Shown here piece after piece: positions 24,109-34,061 of a stretch of DNA of 64,000 bases. How positions within the stretch are numbered: the first letter of the stretch is position 1; every line of letters starts with the position of its first letter. The notes beneath the pieces were generated by a model. The model was not told the DNA's origin and made no database searches. It was given only the letters and a program-made list of their open reading frames with translations. The DNA comes from Solirubrobacteraceae bacterium. Lineage in GTDB: Bacteria > Actinomycetota > Thermoleophilia > Solirubrobacterales > Solirubrobacteraceae. The stretch lies in contig JAEMSV010000003.1 in assembly GCA_016462625.1 (NCBI GenBank), forward strand, positions 1-64,000. Direction: 5' to 3'. The translations under genes were made by a program, and so were the position numbers.

Positions 24109-25944
24109 ATGGGGGTGACTATGGGTTGGCAACAGGGCGCTTGCGCTCTGCTCACACGCGCGGTCCGGTTCCGGCTCGCGTTCGTTGTCTCGGTGGCCGT
24201 CGTGCTTGGGGGCTCGGCATGCCCATCCGCGCTCGCTGCGACCTCGTACGACCGGCTCGCGACTGTGACGCCGCAAGCCGGCGGCTTCGCCAGCGGCGCT
24301 TCAGCCCAGAGCAACGGCGACAGCATCACGGGCGCGGTCCCTCTCGGTGACATCGCTCTCGGGGGCGGCGCCTCGCTCGACGGCGTGACCCTGAGCTTCG
24401 TCGGCAATGAGGTACGGATCTCCGCCGGCGCTCGTCTTGCCTGTCCGGCCGGAGGGGATGTCGAGGGACGACTGACCGGTCGGCTCGCCTACACCGCCAC
24501 CAACACCTGGTCCGTCGCGGCTGACATGGCTGCGGGCGCGCGCGGCTGCTCGCTGGTCTCCGGCCTGCCCGTCGACCCGGGATCGGGCGTGCACGTCACG
24601 CTGCGATCGGATCGCGGGCGCCTCACCCTGGTCCTCGACGCGAGCGCGTCGATCACGACCTCGCTGATACCCACGCAATCGGCCTTCTCTCTGGATGCGC
24701 ACCTCGAGGCGGGACGCGACGGCTTCTCCGCGAGCCTGCGCGGTGCGGCACCCGGAGCGACCTTCTCCGGAGCGGTCGCAGACGACGGCACCTATTCCCT
24801 GGCGTTCTCGCTGGCCCTGGCTTTCGGTACGACCCAGGTGCAGGCCAGCGGCAGCGTCAAGCGGGCCACACCCGGCGGGTCGGTCACCACCGAGGTCCAC
24901 GGCGAGCTGGCCGGCGACGTTCAGCTCGCGCGCGGGCTGCACCTGCTCGCGGCGTCACTGCATTGGGACGGCACGACCCTGGGCGTGGCCGGGACGCTGC
25001 GGGTCGTCTGTCAGGAGGGAACGCTCGAGGTTGGCGTCTCGGGCAGCGTGTCGAGCACGCGCCGAGCGGCACTGCGCGTCGACGGCCGCGCCAGCGGATG
25101 CACACTCGGCAACGGCCTCGTGGTCCTCGACGGCGCGATCGTCCAGGGAGCGCTCTCCTGGGCGGACGGTGCGACGAGCATCGACCTCGCCGTCGGCGGG
25201 ATCGACCTGGACACCGGCACCTTCCGCCTGTCCCGGAACGAGAACCTGCGCGTTCGGCTGACCGATCTTGCGGTGCAGCTGACGAACACCTGCGAGAGCT
25301 GCGGCGGCGAGACGATCAGGGTGACCCTGCACGCCCGTCCACTCGTGAGTCTCGAGGGCGCCTATCTCGGCGGGAGCCCGCTCGATCTCGGGCTGACCGT
25401 CGACCTGCGGTTCGATCTCGGATGGCCGGATGGCACACCGAAGGCAGCGGTGGTCTCCGTCCGCGACACGACCACGAACGGCTCAGCGTCGGGGTTTGCG
25501 TTCACCCTCGAGGCGTACTTCCGGCGGTGGCTGGAGGGGGTCTTCCTCCCGCAGACCGCGATGGAGAACGAGGTCACGAGGTCCTGCGCCGACGCAGCCT
25601 GCGTGACTGGCGTCTCCGCTGCGTCATCGAAGGCGGCATCGACATCCAAGCGCGGCGCGACGCGCATCCGCGCGCTGCGCGTTCGTGTCACCGGCGGCCG
25701 GGCGCGCGTCACCCTGCAAGCGACGCGCCAGGCGTCGATCAGCCTCGACATCCAACGACGCCACTGTGTGGCCGGCCTGTGCCGGTGGCGGCTCGTGAGC
25801 TATCGCCTCGTTCGCACCGACGCCCGCGGACGAGCGCAGATCACCCTTCCGACCCGGCTGGCCCGCGCTCGCTACCGCGTGCTGGTTCGCGTCGGCGCGC
25901 GCGGCAACACCAAGGCCAGTACCCGAACGTTCGACGTCCGGTGA
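24109..25944 (+). CDS. Large secreted beta-repeat protein heading the mce operon, unknown family
   Basis: 611 residues from ATG 24109 (ATG 24121 is an alternative; GGGAG precedes both). A signal peptide ends near PSALAATS. The mature part is rich in Ser, Thr, Gly and alternating beta strands. Two units share a Cys-x36-39-Cys pattern: LACPAGGDVEGRLTG...GARGCSLVSGL and RVVCQEGTLEVGVSG...ASGCTLGNGLV. Further Cys pairs occur in CESCGG, SCADAACVTG and HCVAGLCRW. A separate C-terminal beta domain (about 530-611) ends the protein. I recognise no family; position suggests an extracytoplasmic partner of the Mce transporter. Confidence 0.8.
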   Translation: MGVTMGWQQGACALLTRAVRFRLAFVVSVAVVLGGSACPSALAATSYDRLATVTPQAGGFASGASAQSNGDSITGAVPLGDIALGGGASLDGVTLSFVGNEVRISAGARLACPAGGDVEGRLTGRLAYTATNTWSVAADMAAGARGCSLVSGLPVDPGSGVHVTLRSDRGRLTLVLDASASITTSLIPTQSAFSLDAHLEAGRDGFSASLRGAAPGATFSGAVADDGTYSLAFSLALAFGTTQVQASGSVKRATPGGSVTTEVHGELAGDVQLARGLHLLAASLHWDGTTLGVAGTLRVVCQEGTLEVGVSGSVSSTRRAALRVDGRASGCTLGNGLVVLDGAIVQGALSWADGATSIDLAVGGIDLDTGTFRLSRNENLRVRLTDLAVQLTNTCESCGGETIRVTLHARPLVSLEGAYLGGSPLDLGLTVDLRFDLGWPDGTPKAAVVSVRDTTTNGSASGFAFTLEAYFRRWLEGVFLPQTAMENEVTRSCADAACVTGVSAASSKAASTSKRGATRIRALRVRVTGGRARVTLQATRQASISLDIQRRHCVAGLCRWRLVSYRLVRTDARGRAQITLPTRLARARYRVLVRVGARGNTKASTRTFDVR

Positions 25945-25975
25945 GCAAGCGCTGCAGACACGGGCGGCGATCGTC

Positions 25976-26800
25976 GTGAACGCGGGAGCTCCGAATGCGT
26001 TTCGTGCGCGCGTGCGCGCAGTGCCGCCCGGCGTGTGGGTGCGCAACGCGGGCGAGATTGGCGGGCTCGGACTGCGGTGCGCGATCGCGCTCTTCAGCCG
26101 TGGGCCGTCGTGGCGCCGCGAATTCCTCATCCAGTTCGGCAACGTGTTCGCCCTCGGGTTCGGCCCCGTGGTCGTCATCAGCCTGCTCGTCGGGTTCTCC
26201 GGGACCGGCGTGACCGGCGGTGCGACGCTCGAGGCGTTCGGTGCAGTGGACCGTCTCGCCGGCGCGGTGCCGGTCGCGCTCCTGCGTGAGGGTGCACCGC
26301 TCATCTCGAGCGCCGTGATGGCTGGCGTGATCGGGACGACGGTCACCGCCGAGTTCGGGGCGAGGGTGATCCGCGACGAGATCTCCGCGCTTCAGGTCAT
26401 GGGCATCAACCCGATTCGCAATCTCGTGCTGCCCCGTGTCTGTGCGATCACGGTCGGCATGGTCGTGCTGAACATGGTCGGAGTCGTCGCGGGAGTCCTG
26501 GGTGCATTTGTTGCCGCCGTCACGCTGCTCAGCGCAACATCCAGCAGCTTCATCGCCCAGGCGCTGGCGAATACCGGCTACGTGGATCTCTGGGCGAGCC
26601 AGGCCAAGGCGGTGGTGTTCGGCTTGCTCATCGGCCTGATCGCGTCGGCGAAGGGGCTCGGCGCCACCGGCGGGCCTGAAGGGGTCGGACGGGCGGTCAA
26701 CGCCTCGGTCGTGACCAGCCTTCTCGCGCTCGGGTTCACTGGCCTGCTCTTCACGTCCGTGTTCCTGGCCATCTACCCCGATCTGGTGGTGCTGCGGTGA
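25976..26800 (+). CDS. yrbE1A: Mce transporter permease A (MlaE/YrbE family)
   Basis: 274 residues from a GTG start. Several hydrophobic segments and the MlaE signature: GTTVTAEFGARVIRDEISALQVMGINPIRNLVLPR near residues 120-155, the cytoplasmic coupling region that contacts the ATPase. YrbE proteins form the inner-membrane permease that works with Mce substrate-binding hexamers to move lipids. It lies 31 bp after the secreted protein and overlaps the next gene by 4 bp. Confidence 0.93.
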   Translation: MNAGAPNAFRARVRAVPPGVWVRNAGEIGGLGLRCAIALFSRGPSWRREFLIQFGNVFALGFGPVVVISLLVGFSGTGVTGGATLEAFGAVDRLAGAVPVALLREGAPLISSAVMAGVIGTTVTAEFGARVIRDEISALQVMGINPIRNLVLPRVCAITVGMVVLNMVGVVAGVLGAFVAAVTLLSATSSSFIAQALANTGYVDLWASQAKAVVFGLLIGLIASAKGLGATGGPEGVGRAVNASVVTSLLALGFTGLLFTSVFLAIYPDLVVLR

Positions 26801-27564
26801 AGGACATGATGATCGCGGCGGGCGAATGGGTGGAGTTCTCGGGGCGCGCGCTCGCGGGGCTTCGGCGCATCGGGCCATACGGCGGCGAGGTGCTGCGTCA
26901 GGCAGCGCTGATCACGGCGGGCAGCGCACTGATCATCGTCTCGATCACCGCCATGACCGGGGCCACCTGCGGGTTGCAGGCGACGGTGATGTCGCGATCG
27001 ATCGGCGCCGGCGTCATCGCGCCGATGTTCTCGGCGGTCTGCTCGGTGCGCGAGGTGGTGCCCGTGCTCTTCGGCGTGATTCTCGCCGGCAAGGTCGGCT
27101 GCGGCATGGTGGCCGAGATCGGCGCCATGCGCGTGGCCGAGGAGATTGATGCGCTCGAGGTGATGGGCGTGCCGTCGATGGTGTACCTCATCAGCACCCG
27201 CCTCGCGGCGGGGGCGATCGCGATCCCGCCGATCTACCTCGCGGCCGTCGCGTCAGCGCAGGCCGGCGCCTGGTTCGCCTCGTACGTTCGGTTCCACGAC
27301 ATCTCGCAGGGAAGCTGGGAGCAGGCGTTCTACGGCGCGCTGCGGCCGATCGACCTCGTGTTCTCGCTGATCAAAGGCGTCGTCACGTTCCTGCTGGTTC
27401 TGCTGGTCGCCCTCTACTTCGGCAACCGCGTGCGCGGTGGGCCAGTGGAGGTCGGCGAGGCCGTGGCGCGTTCGATGTTCGTCAATCTCGGGCTCATTGC
27501 CTTCATCAATCCCCTGCTCAGCCTCCTCCTCTGGGGCTTTGACCCGCCCATTCCGATCGCATGA
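26797..27564 (+). CDS. yrbE1B: Mce transporter permease B (MlaE/YrbE family)
   Basis: 255 residues. The signature region CGMVAEIGAMRVAEEIDALEVMGVPSMVYLISTR is present, with the Glu-rich EIGAMR...EEIDAL element. Two YrbE proteins, A and B, are the rule in actinobacterial mce loci, where they form a heterodimeric permease. ATGA-type overlaps at both ends show tight co-translation. Confidence 0.93.
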   Translation: MKDMMIAAGEWVEFSGRALAGLRRIGPYGGEVLRQAALITAGSALIIVSITAMTGATCGLQATVMSRSIGAGVIAPMFSAVCSVREVVPVLFGVILAGKVGCGMVAEIGAMRVAEEIDALEVMGVPSMVYLISTRLAAGAIAIPPIYLAAVASAQAGAWFASYVRFHDISQGSWEQAFYGALRPIDLVFSLIKGVVTFLLVLLVALYFGNRVRGGPVEVGEAVARSMFVNLGLIAFINPLLSLLLWGFDPPIPIA

Positions 27565-28880
27565 GCCGGCGACACACGAGGATGCTCACCGGCCTGGCGC
27601 TGGTCGGCACGGTGATCGCCGTCGGCGCCGCGGTGAAACGCAGCCAACCGCAAGGGCAGGACCTCACGGTCGTCCTGACGAGCGCGAACGGCCTGATCGG
27701 CGGCGCGGAGGTGCGCGCCGGCGGCCTGCCGATCGGGTCGATCACGTCGGTCGAGCTCGATGACGACGGCTATCCGCACCTCACCCTGCGGCTCGATCGC
27801 GACTACGTCGTCCGACGCGGTGCCACGGCGACGGTTCGGATGCCCTCGCAGGCAGGGCAGCTCAACCGCTTCGTCGACATCGAGAATGGGGACGGTCCGG
27901 TCCTGCGCGACGGGTCCGTGATCGGGCTCGGTGCCACGGAGGCGCCGGTCGAGTTCGACGATCTGCTGTCCGTGCTCACGCCCGATGTTCGTGCGCAGGT
28001 GCGCGGCATCATCGCGCGCAGCGACCAGGCGCTCCGCGGCCGCAGCGGCGATCTCGCGGAGACCATTCGCACGAGCGGCACGGCACTCGACCAGGTGGCG
28101 AACCTGGCCGCGGAGGTCAACCGGGATCGGGCGTCGCTCCGCGCGCTCGTGCAGACCAGCGCGGCCGGAGTCGATGCGCTCGCGTCGCAGCGAACGGCAC
28201 TCGGGCGCTCGGTCGAGTCGACCGCCGTGCTGCTCGAGGTGACTCAGAGGCGCCAGCGCGAGATCGACGAGCTCCTGCGGACGGCGCCGGAGGCCCTGGA
28301 GGGCCTGCGTCCCGTCCTTCGGCGTGTCCCGCGCGAGCTGCCTCGCCTCAGCCGGACGTTGAAGACCGTCGACGGCCAGACCCGCGAGCTCAGCGCGACC
28401 TCGGCGGAGCTGCAGCGGACCTCAGCGACCTTGCCGGCCACGCTGCAGGCAGCACAGCGCATGCTGACGGCGGCGCAGACGTACGCGCCCGCCGTGGGGA
28501 AGCTGTTCGCCGCGGCAGCGCCGATCGTCAAACCTGCAGCCGAGGCAACGCGCATGGCCGCGCCGATCGTCGATTACTCGCGCGTCATGACGCCGGAGGC
28601 GTGGGGCTGGATGGTGCTCATCGGCAACGCGGTGAAGAGCTATGACGCCGCCGGGCACGGTCTGAACGTGTTCGGCACCGCCGTGGATGTGCCGCGCCGG
28701 CTCGTCTCGAGCAGTGACTGCACTGCGGGACTGGTGCCGCGGCCCTTCGCACGCGTCCCCGGACAGAATGCCTGCGATCCCTGGGACGACTACGCCAAGA
28801 CGTTCCTCAGCGGCACGCCCGACCCGCTGTCCCTGCCCACGCCCGCGCAGCGGGCCTCCAGAGATCTGGACATCCCGTGA
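27561..28880 (+). CDS. mceA: Mce-family lipid-transport protein, subunit A
   Basis: 439 residues. One N-terminal anchor helix (MLTGLALVGTVIAVGAAV), an MCE domain at about 34-112 (LTVVLTSANGLIGGAEVRAGGLPIGSITSVEL...RFVDIENG), then a long helical region (about 130-330) that in related proteins builds a tunnel. The C-terminal tail has two Cys (SSDCTAGLVP...GQNACDPWDDY). First of six consecutive mce genes; 4-bp overlaps with both neighbours. Confidence 0.92.
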   Translation: MSRRHTRMLTGLALVGTVIAVGAAVKRSQPQGQDLTVVLTSANGLIGGAEVRAGGLPIGSITSVELDDDGYPHLTLRLDRDYVVRRGATATVRMPSQAGQLNRFVDIENGDGPVLRDGSVIGLGATEAPVEFDDLLSVLTPDVRAQVRGIIARSDQALRGRSGDLAETIRTSGTALDQVANLAAEVNRDRASLRALVQTSAAGVDALASQRTALGRSVESTAVLLEVTQRRQREIDELLRTAPEALEGLRPVLRRVPRELPRLSRTLKTVDGQTRELSATSAELQRTSATLPATLQAAQRMLTAAQTYAPAVGKLFAAAAPIVKPAAEATRMAAPIVDYSRVMTPEAWGWMVLIGNAVKSYDAAGHGLNVFGTAVDVPRRLVSSSDCTAGLVPRPFARVPGQNACDPWDDYAKTFLSGTPDPLSLPTPAQRASRDLDIP

Positions 28881-30202
28881 CCGCTGCGATGGCACGCGTC
28901 TCGGTCGTCACGATGGCGGTGGCTCTGGTCCTCTCCGTGATCGTGATCGTCGTCACGTCTCGTCAGGACGTGGGGGGGACAGAGGTGCGCGCGGAGTTCC
29001 GGGACGGCTGGCCGCTCACGGAGGGCATGAGCGTCCGGATGTCAGGCGCCGTCGTCGGCGAGGTCAAGCGGCTCGAGCTCTCCGATCGCGGGACCGCGAT
29101 CGCGATCATGGACGTGCACGACGGCCTCGCCCCGCTGCGCGCAGACGCCACCGCGGCGGTCCGCCAGCAGGACCTCCTCGGTGACAGCTACGTCGCGCTC
29201 ACCTCCGGCGCGTCGAGCGCCCTGCTGACCCGGACGATCCCGGTCGCCCGGACTGTTGCCCGGCCACGCTTCGACGACGTGCTCGACACGCTGCAGCCGG
29301 ACGTTCGCGACGGCATCCAGGTGTTGTTGCTCGAGCTCAGCCGCGCGCTCGACGCCCGTGGCGTCGATCTCAACGAGGCGATCCTCCGGCTCCGCCCAGG
29401 CGTCGAGGCGGGCGAGTCGATCGTGAGCGAGCTCGCCGCCCAGACGGCCGGTCTGGACCAAGCCGTCGTTGACGCACAGCGCGTGACGTCGCAGATCGCG
29501 TCGAACACGGATCGGCTGGACGGGGCGGTCACAGGTCTGGCGGTCACGAGCCGAGCGATCGCCGACGCGTCGCCGGCGCTCCGGGACCTGCTGCGCGACG
29601 GGCCGGCGACGATGACACGGGCGCGTGGCTCCCTGCGCGAGACCCGCGCGCTGCTCCGGTCGGTGGCCCCGGTGTCGGCAGAGTTGCGCGATGGCGCGGC
29701 GTCCCTTCAGGCGCTCGCGTCGTCCGTGCGGGCGATGCCAGCGGATCTCCGGCCCCAGCTTCGGAATCTCACCACCCTCACCGGTGCGGCCACCGCGACG
29801 CTGAAGGCGGGGTCTCCCGTCTTCTCGCGCCTGGGTGCGACGGACTTCAGTCTGCTGACCACCAGCACCCAGGGCACGGACTTCTTCCGCATCATCTCGG
29901 ACGATCTCTCGCGTGCGCTGATCGGCAATCCGGAGGGGGAACGCGGGCTCCTGAGCACGACGCTGACCGACGAGCGCTCGTCGTCGAACCCCAAGTCGGA
30001 CCCCGCGCGCACGGCCTTGCCGATGATCGTGGTTCCGACCTGCGAACTGTTCGGCCGTCCGGTCGAGCCGGGCTGCCTGACCGGCACCGTCTCGACGCTC
30101 AAGCGCCTCGATCCGAGCAGCGCGCGCCGTGGCTCGTCGGCAGCGAGCAAGGCGTCTGCGGATAGCGAGGCGGCAGTCATCGACTACCTGCTGGGCCCAT
30201 GA
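28877..30202 (+). CDS. mceB: Mce-family lipid-transport protein, subunit B
   Basis: 441 residues from a GTG. Anchor helix VSVVTMAVALVLSVIVIVV, MCE domain about 34-113 (VRAEFRDGWPLTEGMSVRMSGAVVGEVKRLEL...YVALTSG), then a predicted helical stretch rich in Ala, Arg and Leu. The C-terminal part carries a Cys pair in PTCELFGRPVEPGCLTG. No lipobox is present at the N-terminus. Confidence 0.92.
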   Translation: MTAAMARVSVVTMAVALVLSVIVIVVTSRQDVGGTEVRAEFRDGWPLTEGMSVRMSGAVVGEVKRLELSDRGTAIAIMDVHDGLAPLRADATAAVRQQDLLGDSYVALTSGASSALLTRTIPVARTVARPRFDDVLDTLQPDVRDGIQVLLLELSRALDARGVDLNEAILRLRPGVEAGESIVSELAAQTAGLDQAVVDAQRVTSQIASNTDRLDGAVTGLAVTSRAIADASPALRDLLRDGPATMTRARGSLRETRALLRSVAPVSAELRDGAASLQALASSVRAMPADLRPQLRNLTTLTGAATATLKAGSPVFSRLGATDFSLLTTSTQGTDFFRIISDDLSRALIGNPEGERGLLSTTLTDERSSSNPKSDPARTALPMIVVPTCELFGRPVEPGCLTGTVSTLKRLDPSSARRGSSAASKASADSEAAVIDYLLGP

Positions 30203-31443
30203 GAACCAGTCGACCTCAATCCCTGGGCACGCGCGTGGACGCGCTAGCGAGCCGTCCCGTGCTCCTGGGCGGGCTCATCCTGACGCTGGGCGCGATGCTC
30301 GTCGGCCTCGCGCTGGTCTCTGCCAACGGCGTTCCGGGGACCTCCGGCTATGAGTTCCGCGTCGATGTGCCCGGACGGACACCGCCGCTGAAGGTCTCGG
30401 ACGCGGTTCGCATCGCCGGCAAGCCCGCCGGGAAGATCGTCGCTCTGGCTCCGGCCGCCGACCACGTGCGTGTGACGATCTCGCTCGATTCCGGGTCGGC
30501 GCCGATCGGGCGTGACGCGCGCGTCGCCGTCCGCGTCGTGCTCGGGACGTCACTGGCGTACGTGACGATCGATCCCGGGGAGGTCGACGATCCCCTGCCC
30601 TCAGGCGAGGTGCTGCGCTCGGGGCCTGTCGCCGTGGGATCGTCGCTGCCCCAGGCGCTCGAGATCTTCGATCGGGAGACCCGGAACTCGATCGGCGCCA
30701 TCGTCACGGAGACCGCTGCCGGCGTGCAGGGGCAGGGAATGGCGATGAATGGCGGGCTTCGCGATCTGAACGCGCTCGCCCGCGACGGCGCTCCCCTCCT
30801 CCAGGCCGTCGCGCGCGAGCACGCGCTCGGTCCGCTGGTGCGCGACGCCGGCCCCGTGATGCGCGCGACCCTCGGTCGCCGGCCCGACGACATCCGGCAG
30901 GGCATTGCTGATCTGGACGCGGTGCTGTCGGCGACGGCCGCGGTGTCGGGAGACCTGCGGAAGAGCATCGAGAACACAGCGGCTCTGCAGCGGCGGTACC
31001 TCCAGTCCGCGACGGACTACGACGCCACAGCGCGGTCGGCGACGGCGCTGCTCGATGAGGCTCTGCCGGCGCTTCGATCCGTGAGGGAGATCGCCCCGGA
31101 CGCGACCGATGCGCTTGACGACGTGCGCGCGCTCAGAGCGCCCATCCGGGACCTGGATCGGATCACCCGGCCGAGCCTCCGCCGGCTGGAGGCCATCATG
31201 CCGAAGCTGGTGGACACCGCCGGAACGGCGCAGCCGATGCTCGTGACCCTGAACCGCCTCAGCCAGCAGGTGGGGCCCTACCTGGAGGACCTGCTGGCTG
31301 CCGCCGCAGGAGCTGCGTCGGCGTCGCGCGGGACGCTCGGCGGCGAGCGCGGGCTGCGGGCATCCATCTCACTCGGATGCCACACCAACGTCAATCCGCT
31401 CCCCGCACCGAAGTCCGCCCACCTCGACAGGAAGTCATGCTGA
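30199..31443 (+). CDS. mceC: Mce-family lipid-transport protein, subunit C
   Basis: 414 residues. Anchor helix near 19-42 (LLGGLILTLGAMLVGLALVSANG), MCE domain about 48-125 (YEFRVDVPGRTPPLKVSDAVRIAGKPAGKIVAL...AYVTIDPG), helical region to about 385. The tail contains two Cys (LGCHTNVNPLPAPKSAHLDRKSC), the last one being the final residue. Overlaps the next start by 7 bp. Confidence 0.92.
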   Translation: MRTSRPQSLGTRVDALASRPVLLGGLILTLGAMLVGLALVSANGVPGTSGYEFRVDVPGRTPPLKVSDAVRIAGKPAGKIVALAPAADHVRVTISLDSGSAPIGRDARVAVRVVLGTSLAYVTIDPGEVDDPLPSGEVLRSGPVAVGSSLPQALEIFDRETRNSIGAIVTETAAGVQGQGMAMNGGLRDLNALARDGAPLLQAVAREHALGPLVRDAGPVMRATLGRRPDDIRQGIADLDAVLSATAAVSGDLRKSIENTAALQRRYLQSATDYDATARSATALLDEALPALRSVREIAPDATDALDDVRALRAPIRDLDRITRPSLRRLEAIMPKLVDTAGTAQPMLVTLNRLSQQVGPYLEDLLAAAAGAASASRGTLGGERGLRASISLGCHTNVNPLPAPKSAHLDRKSC

Positions 31444-32684
31444 TGCGCACATCGACGAACCGGCCGCTTCTGCTCGGTGTGCTGCTGCTCGCCTTCGCCG
31501 TCGGCGCTGCGTACTGGGCCATCACTCGGCCGAAGCCACTTAATCGCTCCGAGCGCGTGGTCGTGGTCGTCGACGACGTTGCCGGCATCGGCCTCGTCCA
31601 GCGCGACGTGCGAATGGCCGGCGTTCGCGTGGGGCGGATCGGCGCGGTTGAGCGCGTCGGCGACGATGCCAAGGTCACGCTGCTCCTCGACGAGCCGGTG
31701 GGGACGATCCACCGTGACGCCACGGTCGCCATCCGTCCGCACACCGCCTTCGAGGGAACGGCGTACGCGGACCTCGACCCGGGGAGCCCGAGCGCACCGG
31801 TGCTCGGTGACGCCGTCATTCCGAGGTCGCGGACGTCGGTCTACGTGTCACTTGACCGTGCGGTCAGCGGCTTCCAGCAGCCGGCGCGCGAGGACGTCGC
31901 AGACGTCTTGGATGAGACCAGCCGGGCGCTGGACGCGAAGGGCGCCGCTGCCGCCGGTCACGTGCTTGAGGGGGCGCCCCGTCTCCTGCGCGGCACGGGC
32001 GCCGCGGCCCGGGCCATGCGCGGTCAGCGGGGAGACGAGCTGCACACGGCGATCCGCGGGATGCAGCAGACCGTCGATGCCATCACCAGCGCGGCCCCCG
32101 TCGACGACTACGTGGCGAAGGTGGACACGACGCTCGCGGCGCTGACGGTCGACAACGCCAAGCCGCTCGACGAGATCCTGCAGCGCGCGGCCCCCGTGCT
32201 CGAGCGCGTGAGGAGTGCGGGTCCGCGCGCCGACCGTGTGCTGCGACGGACATCGCGGCTCGCGCGTGTAACAGAGCCGCAGCTCCATGAGATCGCGCCC
32301 ACGCTCGTCGTGGCCCGGTCCCTACTGGCCACGACGCGCCAGCAGCTTCCCTCGTTGCCGGAGACGCTCGATCGCTCTGCCTCGATCCTCATGATTCTGG
32401 CCGGAGCGGCTCCCGGCCTGGAGCGCAGTGTCGGGTCGATCGCCCGGACCGTCGAGGTCACACGGCGCTCGCTGGTGCCCGCGATGCTCTCGCAGACGTT
32501 CAGCGGCATGCCGGCGTACGCGCAGATGCTGGCAGCCGCCGCCGGGATGACCGGCTCGATGTCGGCGTTCCAGACCAAGGAGCAGAACCCGAATGGCTGG
32601 GGCTACGGGTTCCGTGGCCTCTTTGACTTCGGCGAGTCGACAGCCGGGCCGACCAAGCCCGAGCCGCTGAGCGAGGGGGGCTGA
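31437..32684 (+). CDS. mceD: Mce-family lipid-transport protein, subunit D
   Basis: 415 residues from ATG 31437 (AGGA 5 bp before); ATG 31443 is an alternative and the frame upstream belongs to mceC. Anchor helix PLLLGVLLLAFAVGAAYWAI, MCE domain about 38-115 (VVVVVDDVAGIGLVQRDVRMAGVRVGRIGAVE...AYADLDPG), then a helical region. The C-terminus (NGWGYGFRGLFDFGESTAG) has no Cys, unlike the other five subunits. Confidence 0.92.
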   Translation: MLMRTSTNRPLLLGVLLLAFAVGAAYWAITRPKPLNRSERVVVVVDDVAGIGLVQRDVRMAGVRVGRIGAVERVGDDAKVTLLLDEPVGTIHRDATVAIRPHTAFEGTAYADLDPGSPSAPVLGDAVIPRSRTSVYVSLDRAVSGFQQPAREDVADVLDETSRALDAKGAAAAGHVLEGAPRLLRGTGAAARAMRGQRGDELHTAIRGMQQTVDAITSAAPVDDYVAKVDTTLAALTVDNAKPLDEILQRAAPVLERVRSAGPRADRVLRRTSRLARVTEPQLHEIAPTLVVARSLLATTRQQLPSLPETLDRSASILMILAGAAPGLERSVGSIARTVEVTRRSLVPAMLSQTFSGMPAYAQMLAAAAGMTGSMSAFQTKEQNPNGWGYGFRGLFDFGESTAGPTKPEPLSEGG

Positions 32685-32687
32685 GCG

Positions 32688-34061
32688 ATGCCGACACCAA
32701 TTTCCTCCCGTCGGGGACGGAGCACCTCGACGCACCTGCCTCTCGGCCGGACCTCTCTGGTCATCGCGATTGCGGCTGCCCTGGGGTTCGTCGGCTACTC
32801 GCTCGCCCAGGACGGGGTACGTCCGCCGTGGGCCGCGGAGCCGTTCGAACTCACGGCGACCATGGTGAACGCCGCCGGTCTCAGCCCAGACAATGAACCG
32901 CTCGTGTACGTCGCCGGCGTCCCGATGGGCCGAGTGACGGCCGTGCGCTACGCAGACAGGCGGGCCCACGTCACGATGACGCTCGAGCCAGCCGCGAAGG
33001 GCCGGGTCTTTCGCGACGCGACGCTCAGGCTGCGTCCACAGAATGCCGCCAACGTCCTGGCGGCCGTCATCGCTCCGGGGACGCCCGCGAGCGGCGCCCT
33101 CGCCAGCGGCGCGCAGGTCAAGACGACCCGGCGCAGCACGCCGGTGACGCCCGACGACGCGTACTCGACCTTCGATGCCGACACGCGGACCGCGCTCACC
33201 GTGCTCCTGTCCGAGGCGCGCCGCGGGCTCGACGGCCGCGGCGGGGACTTGGCGCAGACGCTGCGCGGTCTCGACGCCACTGTGGATCCGGCCACGCGCG
33301 TCACGGACCTCCTCCTGAAGCGCAGGGAGGTGACCGCCAGGCTGGTGACGGAGATCGACACGATCTTCACGACGATCGCCACTCGACGCCGCGAGCTTCG
33401 GACCTCGTTTGCCGCGACACACGAGATCCTGCAGGTCACCGCCGAGCAGCGACGGGCACTGTCCGCAGCACTGCGGACGGCGCCCGACACGTTGGATGAG
33501 CTCGAGCGGACGCTCGACGAGTTCGAACGCACCGAGCCTGCGCTCACAGAGGCGCTCGAGCGTACGGAGCCGCTGGCCAAGCAGCTCGGACCCACGCTCC
33601 GCGCGGTTCAAGAGACCGCTCCGAACATGCGGGCCCTTCTCCGTGCTGTCGGCGGTTTGGCTCGGGCAGGGGAGACAACTCTGCCGGACGTGCAGAAGTC
33701 GATGGAAGGGCTCGCCGTCAATCAGGGGGCGCTGTACGAGCACCTCGCGATCGTCGAGCGGATGGTCGGAGGGATGAACGAGAACAAGGCGACGCTCACG
33801 GGCTCCGGGATCGCAGCTGCCGGTGCGTTCTCTCAGCAGGACAACCGCTCGACCCTCGTTCAGGGGCTCGTTCTGGGCATCGCCACGCCGAAGCCTGAGA
33901 ACTTCGGTCTGCCGGCGACTCCCGCAGGTCGCCGGACCCTCCGATCGCTGCTCCCCAAGGCGATGGATCTCACCTGCGGAGATCCCAAGCTGGAGTGCGG
34001 TGATCGGTTCATGAAGATGGCGACGGCCGTAGAGGGCCGTCAGAAGGACGGTCAGCCGTGA
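32688..34061 (+). CDS. mceE: Mce-family lipid-transport protein, subunit E
   Basis: 457 residues, the largest subunit. Anchor helix near 24-42 (TSLVIAIAAALGFVGYSL), MCE domain about 53-137 (FELTATMVNAAGLSPDNEPLVYVAGVPMGRVTAVRY...AVIAPG), helical region with ERTLDEFERTEPALTEALERTEPLA. Tail Cys pair in LTCGDPKLECGDRF. In mycobacteria the E subunit is a lipoprotein; here there is no N-terminal lipobox Cys. Confidence 0.91.
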   Translation: MPTPISSRRGRSTSTHLPLGRTSLVIAIAAALGFVGYSLAQDGVRPPWAAEPFELTATMVNAAGLSPDNEPLVYVAGVPMGRVTAVRYADRRAHVTMTLEPAAKGRVFRDATLRLRPQNAANVLAAVIAPGTPASGALASGAQVKTTRRSTPVTPDDAYSTFDADTRTALTVLLSEARRGLDGRGGDLAQTLRGLDATVDPATRVTDLLLKRREVTARLVTEIDTIFTTIATRRRELRTSFAATHEILQVTAEQRRALSAALRTAPDTLDELERTLDEFERTEPALTEALERTEPLAKQLGPTLRAVQETAPNMRALLRAVGGLARAGETTLPDVQKSMEGLAVNQGALYEHLAIVERMVGGMNENKATLTGSGIAAAGAFSQQDNRSTLVQGLVLGIATPKPENFGLPATPAGRRTLRSLLPKAMDLTCGDPKLECGDRFMKMATAVEGRQKDGQP

